Source of the DNA: an uncultured Pseudomonadales bacterium
Lineage (GTDB): Bacteria > Pseudomonadota > Gammaproteobacteria > Pseudomonadales > Porticoccaceae
Reading direction: 5' to 3'
NCBI GenBank assembly: GCA_943788895.1
Contig: CALSRZ010000005.1
Location: 124,001 to 188,000, forward strand
DNA length: 64,000 bases
Positions 28,890 through 38,409 of this stretch are shown piece after piece. A program made the translations under genes and the position numbers. The notes beneath the pieces were generated by a model that worked only from the letters and a program-made list of their open reading frames with translations, was not told where the DNA came from and made no database searches. Position 1 is the first letter of the stretch. Each line of letters opens with the position of its first letter.

Positions 28890-30464
28890 ATGAGCGAACT
28901 GAAAAAAGTTTCACGCGCATTAATAAGCGTTTCTGATAAAACCGGCATTGTTGAATTTGCCCAGGCACTAACTGCACAGGGTGTGGAAATACTCTCTACT
29001 GGAGGCACCTTCCGTCTGCTTACCGAGAACAGTATTCCGGCAACCGAGGTTTCGGATTACACGGGCTTTCCAGAGATGATGGACGGCCGGGTAAAAACCC
29101 TGCACCCAAAAGTACATGGCGGCATTCTCGGTCGTCGCGGTACTGATGACGCAGTTATGCAGGAGCACGGTATCAAGCCAATCGATATGGTTGTGGTAAA
29201 TCTCTACCCCTTCGCCGCGACAGTTGCAGATCCAAACTGCCCGCTGCCAACCGCGATTGAAAATATCGATATCGGTGGACCCACCATGGTGCGCTCGGCG
29301 GCGAAGAATCATAAAGATGTGGCGATTGTGGTTAATGCCAGCGACTATTCAGCTGTTGTGGAAGAGATGCAGGCCAATCAGGGCCAGCTGGATTACAGCA
29401 CTCGCTACCAGCTGATGGTTAAAGCCTTTGAGCACACTGCAGCCTACGACGGCATGATCGCCAACTACTTTGGTGCTCGTGATACCGACAATCAGGCGCG
29501 TAACTTCTCCGATACTTACAATGTTCAGTATCACAAGACTCAAGAGATGCGCTACGGTGAAAACCCTCACCAGAAAGCGGCCTTCTATACTGAAGCCAAT
29601 CCCACTGAAGCCAGTGTTGCAACGGCCAAGCAGTTACAGGGTAAAGAGTTATCCTTTAACAATATCGCCGATACCGACGCTGCGCTTGAGTGCGTTAAAC
29701 AGTTTGACCAGCCGGCCTGTGTCATCGTAAAGCACGCCAACCCCTGCGGTGTAGCTGTGGCTACTGATATCAATCTGGCCTACGAACTGGCCTTTGCCAC
29801 TGACCCGGAATCTTCCTTTGGCGGCATTATTGCCTTTAACCGTGAACTGGATGCGGCGACTGCTGCAGCAATTTGTGAGAAGCAATTTGTCGAGGTGATT
29901 ATTGCGCCTTCAGTTTCTCAGGAAGCGGTTGCCGTAATTACCGCGAAAAAGAATGTGCGCCTGCTTGAGTGCGGTACCTGGGGTGCTGAGCGACCTCAGG
30001 ACTTTGACTACAAGCGCGTTAATGGCGGCCTGTTAATTCAGGATCGCGATAACGGTATGGTTACTGAAAAAGATCTTAAAGTGGTCAGCGAGCGAGTGCC
30101 CAGCGAAGATGAAATGAGCGATATGATGTTTGCCTGGAAAGTCGCCAAGATGGTCAAGTCCAACGCGATTATCTATTCTAAAAACAACCGCACTATCGGT
30201 GTTGGCGCGGGTCAGATGAGCCGTATTAACTCAGCTCGAATTGCCGGCATTAAAGCCGAGCACGCTGGACTTGAGGTCAAGGGTGCTGTGATGGCATCAG
30301 ATGCCTTCTTCCCGTTCCGCGATGGTATCGACAATGCTGCAGAAGCTGGAATTAGCTGTGTGATTCAGCCCGGCGGTTCAATGCGCGACGATGAGGTTGT
30401 TGCTGCGGCCAATGAGCACGGCATGGCAATGGTGTTTACCGGAATGCGTCACTTCCGACATTAA
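28890..30464 (+). CDS. purH: bifunctional AICAR transformylase / IMP cyclohydrolase
   Basis: Last two steps of de novo purine synthesis. The 524 residues contain the N-terminal MGS-like IMP cyclohydrolase domain ([18 protein letters not shown], then STGGTFRLL, and [16 protein letters not shown]). The C-terminal transformylase domain has [23 protein letters not shown] with the catalytic lysine-histidine, and GAGQMSR. A GAGG ribosome site precedes the ATG. An intrinsic terminator follows the stop. Confidence 0.97.
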   Translation: MSELKKVSRALISVSDKTGIVEFAQALTAQGVEILSTGGTFRLLTENSIPATEVSDYTGFPEMMDGRVKTLHPKVHGGILGRRGTDDAVMQEHGIKPIDMVVVNLYPFAATVADPNCPLPTAIENIDIGGPTMVRSAAKNHKDVAIVVNASDYSAVVEEMQANQGQLDYSTRYQLMVKAFEHTAAYDGMIANYFGARDTDNQARNFSDTYNVQYHKTQEMRYGENPHQKAAFYTEANPTEASVATAKQLQGKELSFNNIADTDAALECVKQFDQPACVIVKHANPCGVAVATDINLAYELAFATDPESSFGGIIAFNRELDAATAAAICEKQFVEVIIAPSVSQEAVAVITAKKNVRLLECGTWGAERPQDFDYKRVNGGLLIQDRDNGMVTEKDLKVVSERVPSEDEMSDMMFAWKVAKMVKSNAIIYSKNNRTIGVGAGQMSRINSARIAGIKAEHAGLEVKGAVMASDAFFPFRDGIDNAAEAGISCVIQPGGSMRDDEVVAAANEHGMAMVFTGMRHFRH

Positions 30465-30484
30465 TTGCTATTCGCGTTAATGCC

Positions 30485-30511
30485 AAAAAGCCCGCGTTCT
30501 GCGGGCTTTTT
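30485..30511 (+). terminator. intrinsic terminator of purH
   Basis: A perfect 11-base stem AAAAAGCCCGC/GCGGGCTTTTT encloses a 5-base loop, 20 bases after the purH stop. It ends in TTTTT and can also act on the opposite strand against the PP2C-kinase transcript. Confidence 0.85.
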
Positions 30512-30541
30512 AGTTTCTGACTTTTGCCAGCGAGCTTAATT

Positions 30542-32258
30542 TTATAACAGCTTCTGAATAACCATTATCAGCAACAGAGTAACAGTTACGCTCTTCCAGA
30601 AAATCACCGGATCACGCTCGAGTAAGGGTCGGCTATTGCGCGAGATAAACGCTTTGTTTGGATGATGCAGATCGTGAACAAATTCTGACAATTCTTCGTA
30701 GCGTTTTTGCGGTTCAACATGCAGTGCTTTTCGAAGCGCATCATCAACCCAAATTGGAAACTCGGTATCTTCATTAACGACCGTTTTATACGTCAGGCGA
30801 CGCTGTGCGGAAAGGCTTCTGGCCTGGGCTATTTCATTAGTGTAAGGAAAGCGGCCAGACAACATTTGATAAGTGATAACGGCTAATGCATAAATATCCG
30901 AACGTTGACTACCCACTTTGTCCCAAGAAGTATTCCGGCGCTGAATAGCGCATAGTGCCGCGCACGGCTTCTTCGTTTTTAATATCGGTTACGCCAGCAA
31001 CAAAGGTCGATCCAAAGTCGATAATTTTCACCGTATTGCCAGGACCGATCATAATGTTATTTGGTCGTAAATCCTGATGAATCATTTCTTGCCGATGAAA
31101 AGCTTGCAGCCCTTTTGCCGTTTGCTCGATAATTGCTCTGACCTGATTAATGGTTGGCTGCGGATTGTCGATTATCCATTGATTTAGGGTTATTCCCTCA
31201 ACATATTCACTTACCAAGTATAGAAAATTACGCTTGCGAGCAGGTTCAATCGCTTTGACAACATGGGGATTATCTATACGCTTAGCTATCCATTCTTCAA
31301 GCATAAAACCCTCGAGATATTGAGCATCATTACGCAATTCGGTTGAGGGTGTTTTAATCACAAGCGTTTTTTGACTTTCTATATCGCGCGCTAAAAAAAC
31401 ATGGCTGCGACTGCTGATATATATTTCACGGAGTATTTCATAACCATCAAATTTCATTCTTGGCATCAGTCTCGGCGGTAGTGGTAGCAGCGAAATATGC
31501 TGCTGAACCTCCGCTAACTGATAGTCGGGAAGATGCTCAACTCGAACAATTTGAATACTTAAATTGTCATCACTACCAGATAACATTGCCTGCTCAATAA
31601 TTTTCTCTGCGGCAATATCTAGATCGTCTGACTCCTTAATAAACTTCAATATTTCGGCGTTGCTAATAAATTCATAGACGCCATCAGTGGCGATAATAAA
31701 CCGATCCCCTTCATCTATTATTGCGCTGTGACAATCCACATCTAATATCTGTTCAATCCCTAAGGCACGGGTTAAATAACTGATCTCGTCAGAGACAACT
31801 CGACGATGATCTTTGGTCAATAACTCGAGTTGATTCCCTGAAATACGATAGATTCGAGTGTCACCAGAATGGAATAAATGGGCAGTATTGGACTTTAGTA
31901 TTAGGGCGCTAAACGTACATATATAGCCTTTATCTTTTTCAAAACGGTAAGGGCTGTTCTGGGTCTGTGCATAGAGCCAATGATTAACCGACTTCAATAC
32001 TTTTTGAGCTGAAGTTTTTACCGCCCAGGCATCCGAGGTACAGTAATAGTCTTGCAAAAAACTTGAGACCGCCGTGCGACTAGCTTCTTGACTAACTTTG
32101 CTTGAGCTAATGCCATCGGCCATGGCTAAAACAATGCCCTTAGTACTTAACAGAGGTTCTTCGGGAACCAAATGACCCACGGCGTCCTGGTTAATTTCCT
32201 TAACGCCCTTGTTTGTCGCTTGACCAATACTCACTGTTAGCGGCTGGTTAATAATCAA
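30542..32258 (-). CDS. bifunctional PP2C phosphatase / serine-threonine kinase with C-terminal membrane anchor, frame broken once
   Basis: The N-terminal half (about residues 1-240) is a PP2C-type phosphatase: NQDAVG, ADGISSSK, SGDTRIYRI, ATDGVYEF and SGSDDNLS metal-binding motifs are present. A kinase domain follows, with VIK lysine, catalytic loop MIHQDLRPNNIM (HQD in place of HRD), DFG (IIDFGSTF) and APE. At 30909 the frame stops after YFLGQSG. The frame one base along (from 30916) continues with GSQRSDIYALAVITYQMLSG and ends in a hydrophobic anchor (SVTVTLLLIMVIQKLL). Removing one A from CAAAG (30917-30919) gives about 571 residues. The TTG start at 32258 is uncertain because the purine-rich ribosome site is only one base away. 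It lies downstream of the FNT gene. Confidence 0.85.
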
Positions 32259-32321
32259 TCTCCCACTGTTTCAAATGTTTATTCTTCACAACTGTGATTG
32301 TTAATAGTTTTCGTCCAGCTG

Positions 32322-32360
32322 AAATAAAAAAGGCTCCAAAGTATTATCACTTTGGAGCCT
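32322..32360 (-). terminator. strong intrinsic terminator between the FNT gene and the PP2C-kinase gene
   Basis: A perfect 12-base stem (AGGCTCCAAAGT and its complement) with a 6-base loop is followed on the minus strand by a T-rich tract. It lies 23 bases after the FNT stop and about 65 bases before the kinase start, so the kinase gene is reached by read-through or by its own promoter. Confidence 0.88.
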
Positions 32361-32382
32361 TTAACTTGCCAGTCAAAAATCG

Positions 32383-33198
32383 TTACTTAGCGATTTCACG
32401 CGCAGGCGATGTTCTTACATGGGTATAGTACAGAGGCAAACCAACAAACAGTAAGCCGCCGGCTAGGTTACCCAGAACAGTAGGTAATTCGTTCCACAGA
32501 AGATAATCATAGACCGTAAATTCACCGCCCATAATCATAGAGAATGGGAACAGGAACATGTTAACAATTGAATGCTCAAAACCCATAAAGAAGAACAGCA
32601 TTACCGGCATCCACATAGCGGCCATTTTAGCGCCAGCAGAGGTTGAGATCATTGCGCCAACAACACCCATGGATACCATCCAGTTACACAACATACCGCG
32701 GATAAAAATGGTTATCCAACCACCGAGGCCATGCTCTTGATAACCGAGTGTTCTCGACTCACCAATAGTACTCACCTTAGCGGCAATTGCACCGCCATCA
32801 GTTGCATAACCATAGGTTAGAATAAAGGAGACCATAAAGGCGGTTGTCAGGGCGCCAGCAAAATTACCCAGAAATACCAATCCCCAATTTCGCATAACAC
32901 TTTTACCGGTAACACCTGGACGCTTATCGAGTAACGCTAAGGGTACAAGTGTAAACACGCCAGTCAGCAAGTCGAATTTCATCAGGTACAGCATAATGAA
33001 ACCAACTGGGAAAAGTACGGATCCAACCAGCAGGCTACCTGTTTTAACAGCAACAGTAATAGCAAAGACTGCCGCCAGACCTAGAATAGCACCAGCCATA
33101 TATGCTCTGATAAAAGTATCTTTAGTAGACATAAATACTTTCTGTTCACCTGAATCAACCATCTTTGTGACGAATTCACTTGGTTCGATATAAGCCAT
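32383..33198 (-). CDS. formate/nitrite transporter (FNT) family channel
   Basis: A 271-residue inner-membrane protein with six hydrophobic spans, the FNT fold. The central pore histidine is H209 in MGFEHSIVNMF, the same position number as in FocA, and the family asparagine-methionine-phenylalanine segment follows. Characterised relatives pass small monovalent anions: formate, nitrite or hydrosulfide. Because cynS lies 83 bases upstream on the same strand, I infer that the channel may carry cyanate or nitrite, but selectivity cannot be read from the sequence. A strong terminator follows. Confidence 0.92.
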   Translation of the reverse strand: MAYIEPSEFVTKMVDSGEQKVFMSTKDTFIRAYMAGAILGLAAVFAITVAVKTGSLLVGSVLFPVGFIMLYLMKFDLLTGVFTLVPLALLDKRPGVTGKSVMRNWGLVFLGNFAGALTTAFMVSFILTYGYATDGGAIAAKVSTIGESRTLGYQEHGLGGWITIFIRGMLCNWMVSMGVVGAMISTSAGAKMAAMWMPVMLFFFMGFEHSIVNMFLFPFSMIMGGEFTVYDYLLWNELPTVLGNLAGGLLFVGLPLYYTHVRTSPAREIAK

Positions 33199-33281
33199 TA
33201 AATTTTCTCACTTTTTAAAATTAAATTATTTTGTAAAACAATCTAAACCCTGCAGCTAGATTGCCTGTTTCTTTGAATTGA

Positions 33282-33722
33282 TTACCAGGATGCGTAAGGT
33301 AAGAATTTACCGTTCAGGGTTAAAACAACACGATCACCTTTAGGATTTTCCTCTTTATCAACTTCCATAGAGAAGTCGATTGCACTCATAATTCCATCAC
33401 CAAACTTTTCCTGGATAACTTCTTTTAAGGTATCGCCGTATACGCCAACAACTTCGTAGAGTCGATAAACTAACGGATCCTGCGGCACATCCTTATCCCA
33501 TTCTTTAGTCGGATATTCCATTAGTACTGACTTGGCTTCTTCTGGTAGCCCTAAGAATTCAACAAGCTTTTCCGCAACCTCTGGCTTACAGCTGTTCATC
33601 CCCAAACAAGCTGAGGTCGTCCAAACCACTGACATTCCAATGCCATCGGCAATAGCCTGCCAGGTTAAATCTTTTTCTTTTTTAATCGAAAAAATAATTT
33701 CTGTTAAATCTATTTTCTGCAT
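33282..33722 (-). CDS. cynS: cyanate hydratase (cyanase)
   Basis: Decomposes cyanate with bicarbonate to ammonia and carbon dioxide, detoxifying cyanate and yielding nitrogen. The 146 residues hold an N-terminal helical domain and the C-terminal catalytic domain. The catalytic triad is visible as R87 and E90 (VYRLYEVVG) and S113 (IMSAIDFSM), each nine residues lower than in the Escherichia enzyme. Instead of the usual cyn operon partners (carbonic anhydrase, MFS permease, CynR), the downstream genes are an FNT channel and a PP2C-kinase. A sigma-54-type promoter lies 114 bases upstream. Confidence 0.95.
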   Translation of the reverse strand: MQKIDLTEIIFSIKKEKDLTWQAIADGIGMSVVWTTSACLGMNSCKPEVAEKLVEFLGLPEEAKSVLMEYPTKEWDKDVPQDPLVYRLYEVVGVYGDTLKEVIQEKFGDGIMSAIDFSMEVDKEENPKGDRVVLTLNGKFLPYASW

Positions 33723-33835
33723 AAAACTCTTCCCAAGGTATTTTTTGATGACTTTAAAAATGGCTTTTAAAAGAATAAATCTTTGCTTTTAACTAAATGC
33801 CTACACATAATTTTTTACATTACGGTTCAGGTTTA

Positions 33836-33850
33836 GCAACAACTGTGCCA
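33836..33850 (-). promoter_or_regulatory. sigma-54 (-24/-12) promoter upstream of cynS
   Basis: On the minus strand the sequence TGGCACAGTTGTTGC matches the RpoN consensus TGGCACGNNNNTTGC at every fixed position but one, with exact GG-GC spacing. Transcription would begin near 33824, giving a leader of about 100 bases before the cynS ATG. Upstream, at 33994 (TGCACTAAA) and 34025 (TGCACC), are sequences resembling NtrC half-sites, in the distance range usual for enhancer binding. The 356-base gap between cynS and the photolyase gene otherwise holds no gene. Confidence 0.65.
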
Positions 33851-34078
33851 ACAAATTGGAAAGGGATAATTAACCAGCAATAAAACTAATGTTTTACCGG
33901 GAAATGCCTAAGAATCAGGAGGGCTTGAGGGAAAGACGATAATTATTTTTATTACAAGGAAGCTTATAACTAAAACCGTTATTTTCTTATTTATGCACTA
34001 AATAAAATCCATAGAAATTACCAATGCACCAGATTGATACATTGCCGAGCAGTAGGTATTACCAATAGTTAATTTTTA

Positions 34079-35509
34079 TTAAGGGCTGTTCTTTGTAAAA
34101 GCAAAGGCGGCCAGTGCTCTTTCCCGCGATTCTTTGATATCGACAATCGGTGCTGGATAATCAGTGCCAATCTCTACACCAGCTGCGGCGAGAATTTCCG
34201 CCGAGGCCAACCAGGGGGCATGAATATACTTGGCCGGCATATTGGCCAGCTCTGGAACAAAGCGGCGAATATAGTCGCCCTGTTTATCGAACTTTTCACT
34301 CTGGGTAATCGGGTTAAAGATGCGAAAGAATGGCGCTGCATCCGCACCACAGCCGGCGATCCACTGCCAGCTTGCGCTATTGCTGGCCAGATCCGCATCG
34401 ACCAGGCAATCCCAGAACCACTGTTCACCATGGTGCCAGTGGATCAATAAATTCTTAACCATAAAAGAACCGACCACCATGCGCACACGGTTGTGCATAT
34501 AGCCGGTCTCCCAGAGTTCGCGCATTCCTGCATCGACCAGTGGATAGCCGGTCTGACCCTTTTGCCAGGCGTGTAACTCTGCATCTGTGTCTTGCGCCCA
34601 AGGGAAAACATCAAACCTTGGCTGGAGATTTTTTGTTGGCAGTGCCGGGAAATGGTAGAGCAAATAGTAGGAGAACTCGCGCCACCCCAGCTCACTTAAA
34701 AAGGTATCCAGATTGGTTTCATTGTCGATTAATGCCGCTGCATCATTGGCGGCGTACCAGGCGCTGTTGACTGAAATCTGTCCAAAGTGAAAATAGGGTG
34801 AGAGCCGCGAGACATTTTTCTTATTGGGAAAGTTACGCCCTTCACGGTAATCCTGAATACCGTTAAAGACAAACTCATCCAAACGATCTTTCGCACCCTC
34901 TTCACTAATATCCCAGTGCTCGTGCATCTTTTTATCCCAGCCTATTTCCGGCAGTAGAGACAAGTCTGCGACGCTTAAATTATTCTCAAGTTTGTGCAGC
35001 TGCATTTTGGCTGGCACGGCCAGAGGCTTTCTTGGTGCCGGCTTTTGCAGACAGCCTCGGCGGTAATAGGGGGTAAAAACTTTGTAAGGGGTGCCATCTT
35101 TCTTTAGAACCTGCCAGGGTTCCCAGAGCAGCGAACCATTAAAACTTTGCACGTCCAATCCTGCCTCTTTAAGACTGGATTTAATCAGTCCATCTCGTTC
35201 AATACTCTGGGGCTCATAGCAGCGGTTCCAATATACCCGGCTAGCATTATTCTCCGCCGCTAGCTTTGCGAGTATTGCCTGAGGCTCGCCATGAAAAATA
35301 TTGAGCTTGCCCTGCAGACTGGTGTCCAATGATTCCAGCGCATGATGCAGCCACCAGCGACTGGCGCCACCGAGCGCCCACTGCTGATCAGTCTCATCCT
35401 CATGAATATACACAGGAATAACAGTACCGGCTTCGCAGGCAGCGACTAGTGCGGGATTGTCAGTGAGACGAAGGTCCTGCCGGAACCAGAAAATAGTGGG
35501 CTGTGAGAT
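34079..35509 (-). CDS. phrB: deoxyribodipyrimidine photolyase, no canonical start codon
   Basis: Light-driven repair of cyclobutane pyrimidine dimers. The family N-terminus is readable: PTIFWFRQDLRLTDNPAL begins at codon 4 counted from 35509. The C-terminal FAD-binding region is intact (GYPLVDAGMRELWETGYMHN and the WQWIAGCGADAAPFFRIFNP segment). In this frame there is no ATG, GTG or TTG between the stop TAA near 35521 and the family motif. The codon in the expected start position, 7 bases after an AAGGA ribosome site, is ATC (35507-35509). The first usual start codon is GTG at 35413, which would delete the first beta strand. ATC initiation or a G-to-C error are the options. Full length from ATC is 476 residues, normal for the family. 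Confidence 0.88.
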   Translation of the reverse strand: MSQPTIFWFRQDLRLTDNPALVAACEAGTVIPVYIHEDETDQQWALGGASRWWLHHALESLDTSLQGKLNIFHGEPQAILAKLAAENNASRVYWNRCYEPQSIERDGLIKSSLKEAGLDVQSFNGSLLWEPWQVLKKDGTPYKVFTPYYRRGCLQKPAPRKPLAVPAKMQLHKLENNLSVADLSLLPEIGWDKKMHEHWDISEEGAKDRLDEFVFNGIQDYREGRNFPNKKNVSRLSPYFHFGQISVNSAWYAANDAAALIDNETNLDTFLSELGWREFSYYLLYHFPALPTKNLQPRFDVFPWAQDTDAELHAWQKGQTGYPLVDAGMRELWETGYMHNRVRMVVGSFMVKNLLIHWHHGEQWFWDCLVDADLASNSASWQWIAGCGADAAPFFRIFNPITQSEKFDKQGDYIRRFVPELANMPAKYIHAPWLASAEILAAAGVEIGTDYPAPIVDIKESRERALAAFAFTKNSP

Positions 35510-35610
35510 AGCGCTTTCCTTTTATTATTATGGCTATTTTACGCAGGCACAGGGGTTAATGGATTGGTCGCCAAGGGATTTAGCATTTGAGCATATTTGT
35601 CGTTTTACTC

Positions 35611-35619
35611 TGGTACAAT
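35611..35619 (+). promoter_or_regulatory. extended -10 promoter of purD
   Basis: TGG-TACAAT is an extended -10 element 35 bases before the purD ATG. No -35 hexamer is well spaced (TTGAGC at 35587 is 21 bases away), which is tolerable for extended -10 promoters. Confidence 0.4.
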
Positions 35620-35653
35620 CTTCGCCTTTAATTTTGACTGTGGATTTATAGTG

Positions 35654-36943
35654 ATGAATGTATTGGTTGTCGGTTCAGGTGGTCGCGAACATGCTCTTGC
35701 ATGGAAAGCTGCGCAGAGTGCTGAGGTTGAAACTGTCTTTGTAGCACCGGGCAATGCAGGTACTGCTATAGAAGCAAACCTGCAAAATGTTGCTATCGCT
35801 ATTGATGACTTTGCAGCACTGGCAGACTTTGCCGAAGCGAACAATGTTGGCCTGACAATTATCGGACCTGAGCAACCTCTGGTAGACGGCGTTGTCGACT
35901 TCTTTAACCAGCGTGGACTGCCTGTGTTTGGCCCATCAAAAGGCGCGGCACAGTTAGAGGGTTCAAAAGCATTTACCAAAGACTTTTTACTGCGCCACAA
36001 TATTCCCACCGGTAGCTATCAAAATTTTACCGATATCGACGAGGCACTGGCTTACCTAAATCAGGTGGGCGCGCCGATTGTTATCAAGGCTGATGGTTTG
36101 GCTGCGGGTAAGGGTGTAATTGTTGCCATGACTCTTGAGGAAGCCGAGGCTGCAGTGCGCGATATGCTGGCTGGCAATGCCTTTGGCGAGGCCGGTCACC
36201 GCGTGGTTATCGAAGAGTTTCTCGATGGTGAAGAGGCGAGCTTTATTGTGATGGTCGATGGCAAAAATGTTCTGCCAATGGCCACCAGCCAGGATCACAA
36301 GCGAGTGGGTGATGGCGATACCGGGGTTAATACCGGTGGTATGGGGGCATACTCTCCCGCGCCTGTGGTTGATCAGACTATTTTCCAGCGCGTGATGGAT
36401 GAGGTTATCACTCCGACTGTTGAAGGTATGGCGGCTGAGGGTAATGATTACACTGGTTTTTTATATGCCGGCCTGATGATTATGGCTGATGGCACGCCTA
36501 AGGTTATTGAATACAACTGTCGCTTTGGCGATCCGGAAACCCAGCCAATTCTGCTGCGCTTAAAATCAGATTTAGTCGCTCACTGTCTGGCGGCACTGGA
36601 TGGAAAACTGGATTCAGAGCAGGCTGACTGGGATTCGCGTCCCGCAGTAGGCATTGTGATGGCGGCAGGTGGCTATCCCGGTAGCTATGCCAAAGGCGAA
36701 GTTATCAACGGTCTGTCAGCAGAGAATATTGCTGGTGAAAAGGTTTTCCACGCTGGCACCGCGATGGTTGATAATCAGGTGGTGACCAACGGTGGTCGTG
36801 TACTCTGCGCCACGGCTCTGGGAAATAGCGTCGCCGAGGCGCAACAGGCTGCCTACAAGTTGGCAGCAACAGTTAATTTTAAGGATGTTTATAAGCGTAC
36901 GGATATTGCCTGGCGCGCCATAGAGCGCGAACAAAAAATCTAA
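35654..36943 (+). CDS. purD: phosphoribosylamine-glycine ligase
   Basis: Second step of purine synthesis (GAR synthetase). I start at the ATG at 35654, since MNVLVVGSGGREHALAWK is the family N-terminus; the longer frame from 35597 lies in the promoter. The 429 residues have the ATP-grasp motifs KADGLAAGKGV, the GVNTGGMGAYSP segment and IEYNCRFGDPETQ. It is not adjacent to purH, unlike in enterobacteria. The next gene starts 20 bases later. Confidence 0.96.
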   Translation: MNVLVVGSGGREHALAWKAAQSAEVETVFVAPGNAGTAIEANLQNVAIAIDDFAALADFAEANNVGLTIIGPEQPLVDGVVDFFNQRGLPVFGPSKGAAQLEGSKAFTKDFLLRHNIPTGSYQNFTDIDEALAYLNQVGAPIVIKADGLAAGKGVIVAMTLEEAEAAVRDMLAGNAFGEAGHRVVIEEFLDGEEASFIVMVDGKNVLPMATSQDHKRVGDGDTGVNTGGMGAYSPAPVVDQTIFQRVMDEVITPTVEGMAAEGNDYTGFLYAGLMIMADGTPKVIEYNCRFGDPETQPILLRLKSDLVAHCLAALDGKLDSEQADWDSRPAVGIVMAAGGYPGSYAKGEVINGLSAENIAGEKVFHAGTAMVDNQVVTNGGRVLCATALGNSVAEAQQAAYKLAATVNFKDVYKRTDIAWRAIEREQKI

Positions 36944-36963
36944 TATCTGGGAGCAAAGTATCT

Positions 36964-37686
36964 ATGTGGCAGAGTTTTCTTCGCAACGATTATGATTTTC
37001 AGGCTTTTGGCGATCAACATCTGGCCGCAGTGCTGGTATTTTCTCTCTTCGCTGCCGGTGCTATCTGGTCTGTTCGTAACTTAAACGCTGCCCAAAATCT
37101 GCTTCTCAGCCGCTGCTTTTCGATTTTTATCTTTTTAACCCTGATCGTCTGGTCGCTAATTAAAATTTATTTCGATCGCTTTAATCTATTGGTCGATCTG
37201 CCACTGTCACTGTGCAATTTGTTTGCGGTACTGGCCCCACTATTATTCTGGCGTCCTGAGCAGCGACGCCTTGAGGTTATGTATTTTCTGGTTACCGTCG
37301 GCACCTTTCAGGCGATGCTGACACCGGATCTCTATGTTGGCTACCCCAGCAATGAGTTTTTTAAATACTGGATTGTGCATGGCGGCGTGGTGCTATTGGT
37401 GGTGCATAGCATCTTTGCCTTTCAACTCTTCCCACGATTTAAGGGCGTGTTTGTTACCTTCGGCTGGATTAATATCTATTCTGCCATTCTCTATCCACTG
37501 AATATTGCCATTGGTGCCAACTATTTTTACCTGATCAGCAAACCTGGCAACGCCTCAATACTTGATCTATTTGGCCCCTGGCCGATGTATATCTTTGTTG
37601 CTGAGCTGGTGGCCATGGCCTTTTTTGCAATTGCTTACCTGCCGTTTTTACTGGTTAAGAAATCTCCCAAGGCGGCTGTCGCGTAA
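36964..37686 (+). CDS. TIGR02206/YwaF-like integral membrane protein
   Basis: A 240-residue protein with about seven hydrophobic segments and little soluble sequence. The pattern LPLSLCNLFAVLAPLLFW and FFKYWIVHGGVVLL matches my recollection of the TIGR02206 (YwaF) family. Function is unknown. An AAG-rich ribosome region and 20-base spacing suggest cotranscription with purD. The family name is less certain than the multi-span membrane topology. Confidence 0.7.
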   Translation: MWQSFLRNDYDFQAFGDQHLAAVLVFSLFAAGAIWSVRNLNAAQNLLLSRCFSIFIFLTLIVWSLIKIYFDRFNLLVDLPLSLCNLFAVLAPLLFWRPEQRRLEVMYFLVTVGTFQAMLTPDLYVGYPSNEFFKYWIVHGGVVLLVVHSIFAFQLFPRFKGVFVTFGWINIYSAILYPLNIAIGANYFYLISKPGNASILDLFGPWPMYIFVAELVAMAFFAIAYLPFLLVKKSPKAAVA

Positions 37687-37764
37687 CTATTAGCTAAGTT
37701 CGGCAAATTTAATCTACAATAGCAGCAGTTAAACAGACGTCTAAAACAAACTTCGAGATACCGC

Positions 37765-38409
37765 ATGTCAAGACAGAGACTTTCAGCAATTGACCATTTT
37801 CTGGTTCAAGCAGATCAGGCCCTGCGCACGCTGGCAGGAAGTGCTCCGCAACCACAACGCGTGTCTCCCGCAAGAAAAGTCCCTGAGGGTGAATTATCCG
37901 AGCAGGAAAAGCGTCATGCGGCGGGTTTAATGCGCGTTAATCATTCCGGTGAAGTCTGTGCCCAGGCGCTCTATCAGGGCCAAGCCCTCACAGCCAAATT
38001 GCCGGAAGTTGGTCAGCAGATGGCCGAAGCTGCCGCTGAAGAGATTGATCATCTGGCCTGGTGCGAGGAGCGCATCAACGAACTGGACGGCAAGCCCAGC
38101 CTGCTAAATCCGCTCTGGTATGCCGCGTCATTTGGAATAGGTGCCACGGCTGGATTGATTAGCGATAAGCTCAGTCTTGGATTTGTCGCTGCCACAGAAG
38201 ATCAGGTGTGCAATCACCTGCAAGAGCATCTGGACAGACTTCCAGCCAATGACAGTAAGAGTCGTGCGGTTGTTGAGCAGATGCTGGTCGACGAGAAACA
38301 TCATGCCGAGTCCGCGCTCGATGCCGGTGGCTATCCTTTCCCCAGCCCGGTTAAAAAGCTGATGACAGTCGTTTCATCGGCCATGACCGCAAGCAGTTAC
38401 CGCCTCTAA
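37765..38409 (+). CDS. coq7: 2-polyprenyl-3-methyl-6-methoxy-1,4-benzoquinone monooxygenase
   Basis: Di-iron hydroxylase of the ubiquinone pathway, an alternative to UbiF. The 214 residues show the ligand motifs [33 protein letters not shown] (EEIDH), the [12 protein letters not shown] glutamate and EKHHAESA. The membrane-binding central helices ([13 protein letters not shown]) are present. With ubiH and ubiI in this window, most of the aerobic hydroxylation steps are represented. It converges on the LysR gene with a 4-base overlap of the stops. Confidence 0.94.
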   Translation: MSRQRLSAIDHFLVQADQALRTLAGSAPQPQRVSPARKVPEGELSEQEKRHAAGLMRVNHSGEVCAQALYQGQALTAKLPEVGQQMAEAAAEEIDHLAWCEERINELDGKPSLLNPLWYAASFGIGATAGLISDKLSLGFVAATEDQVCNHLQEHLDRLPANDSKSRAVVEQMLVDEKHHAESALDAGGYPFPSPVKKLMTVVSSAMTASSYRL

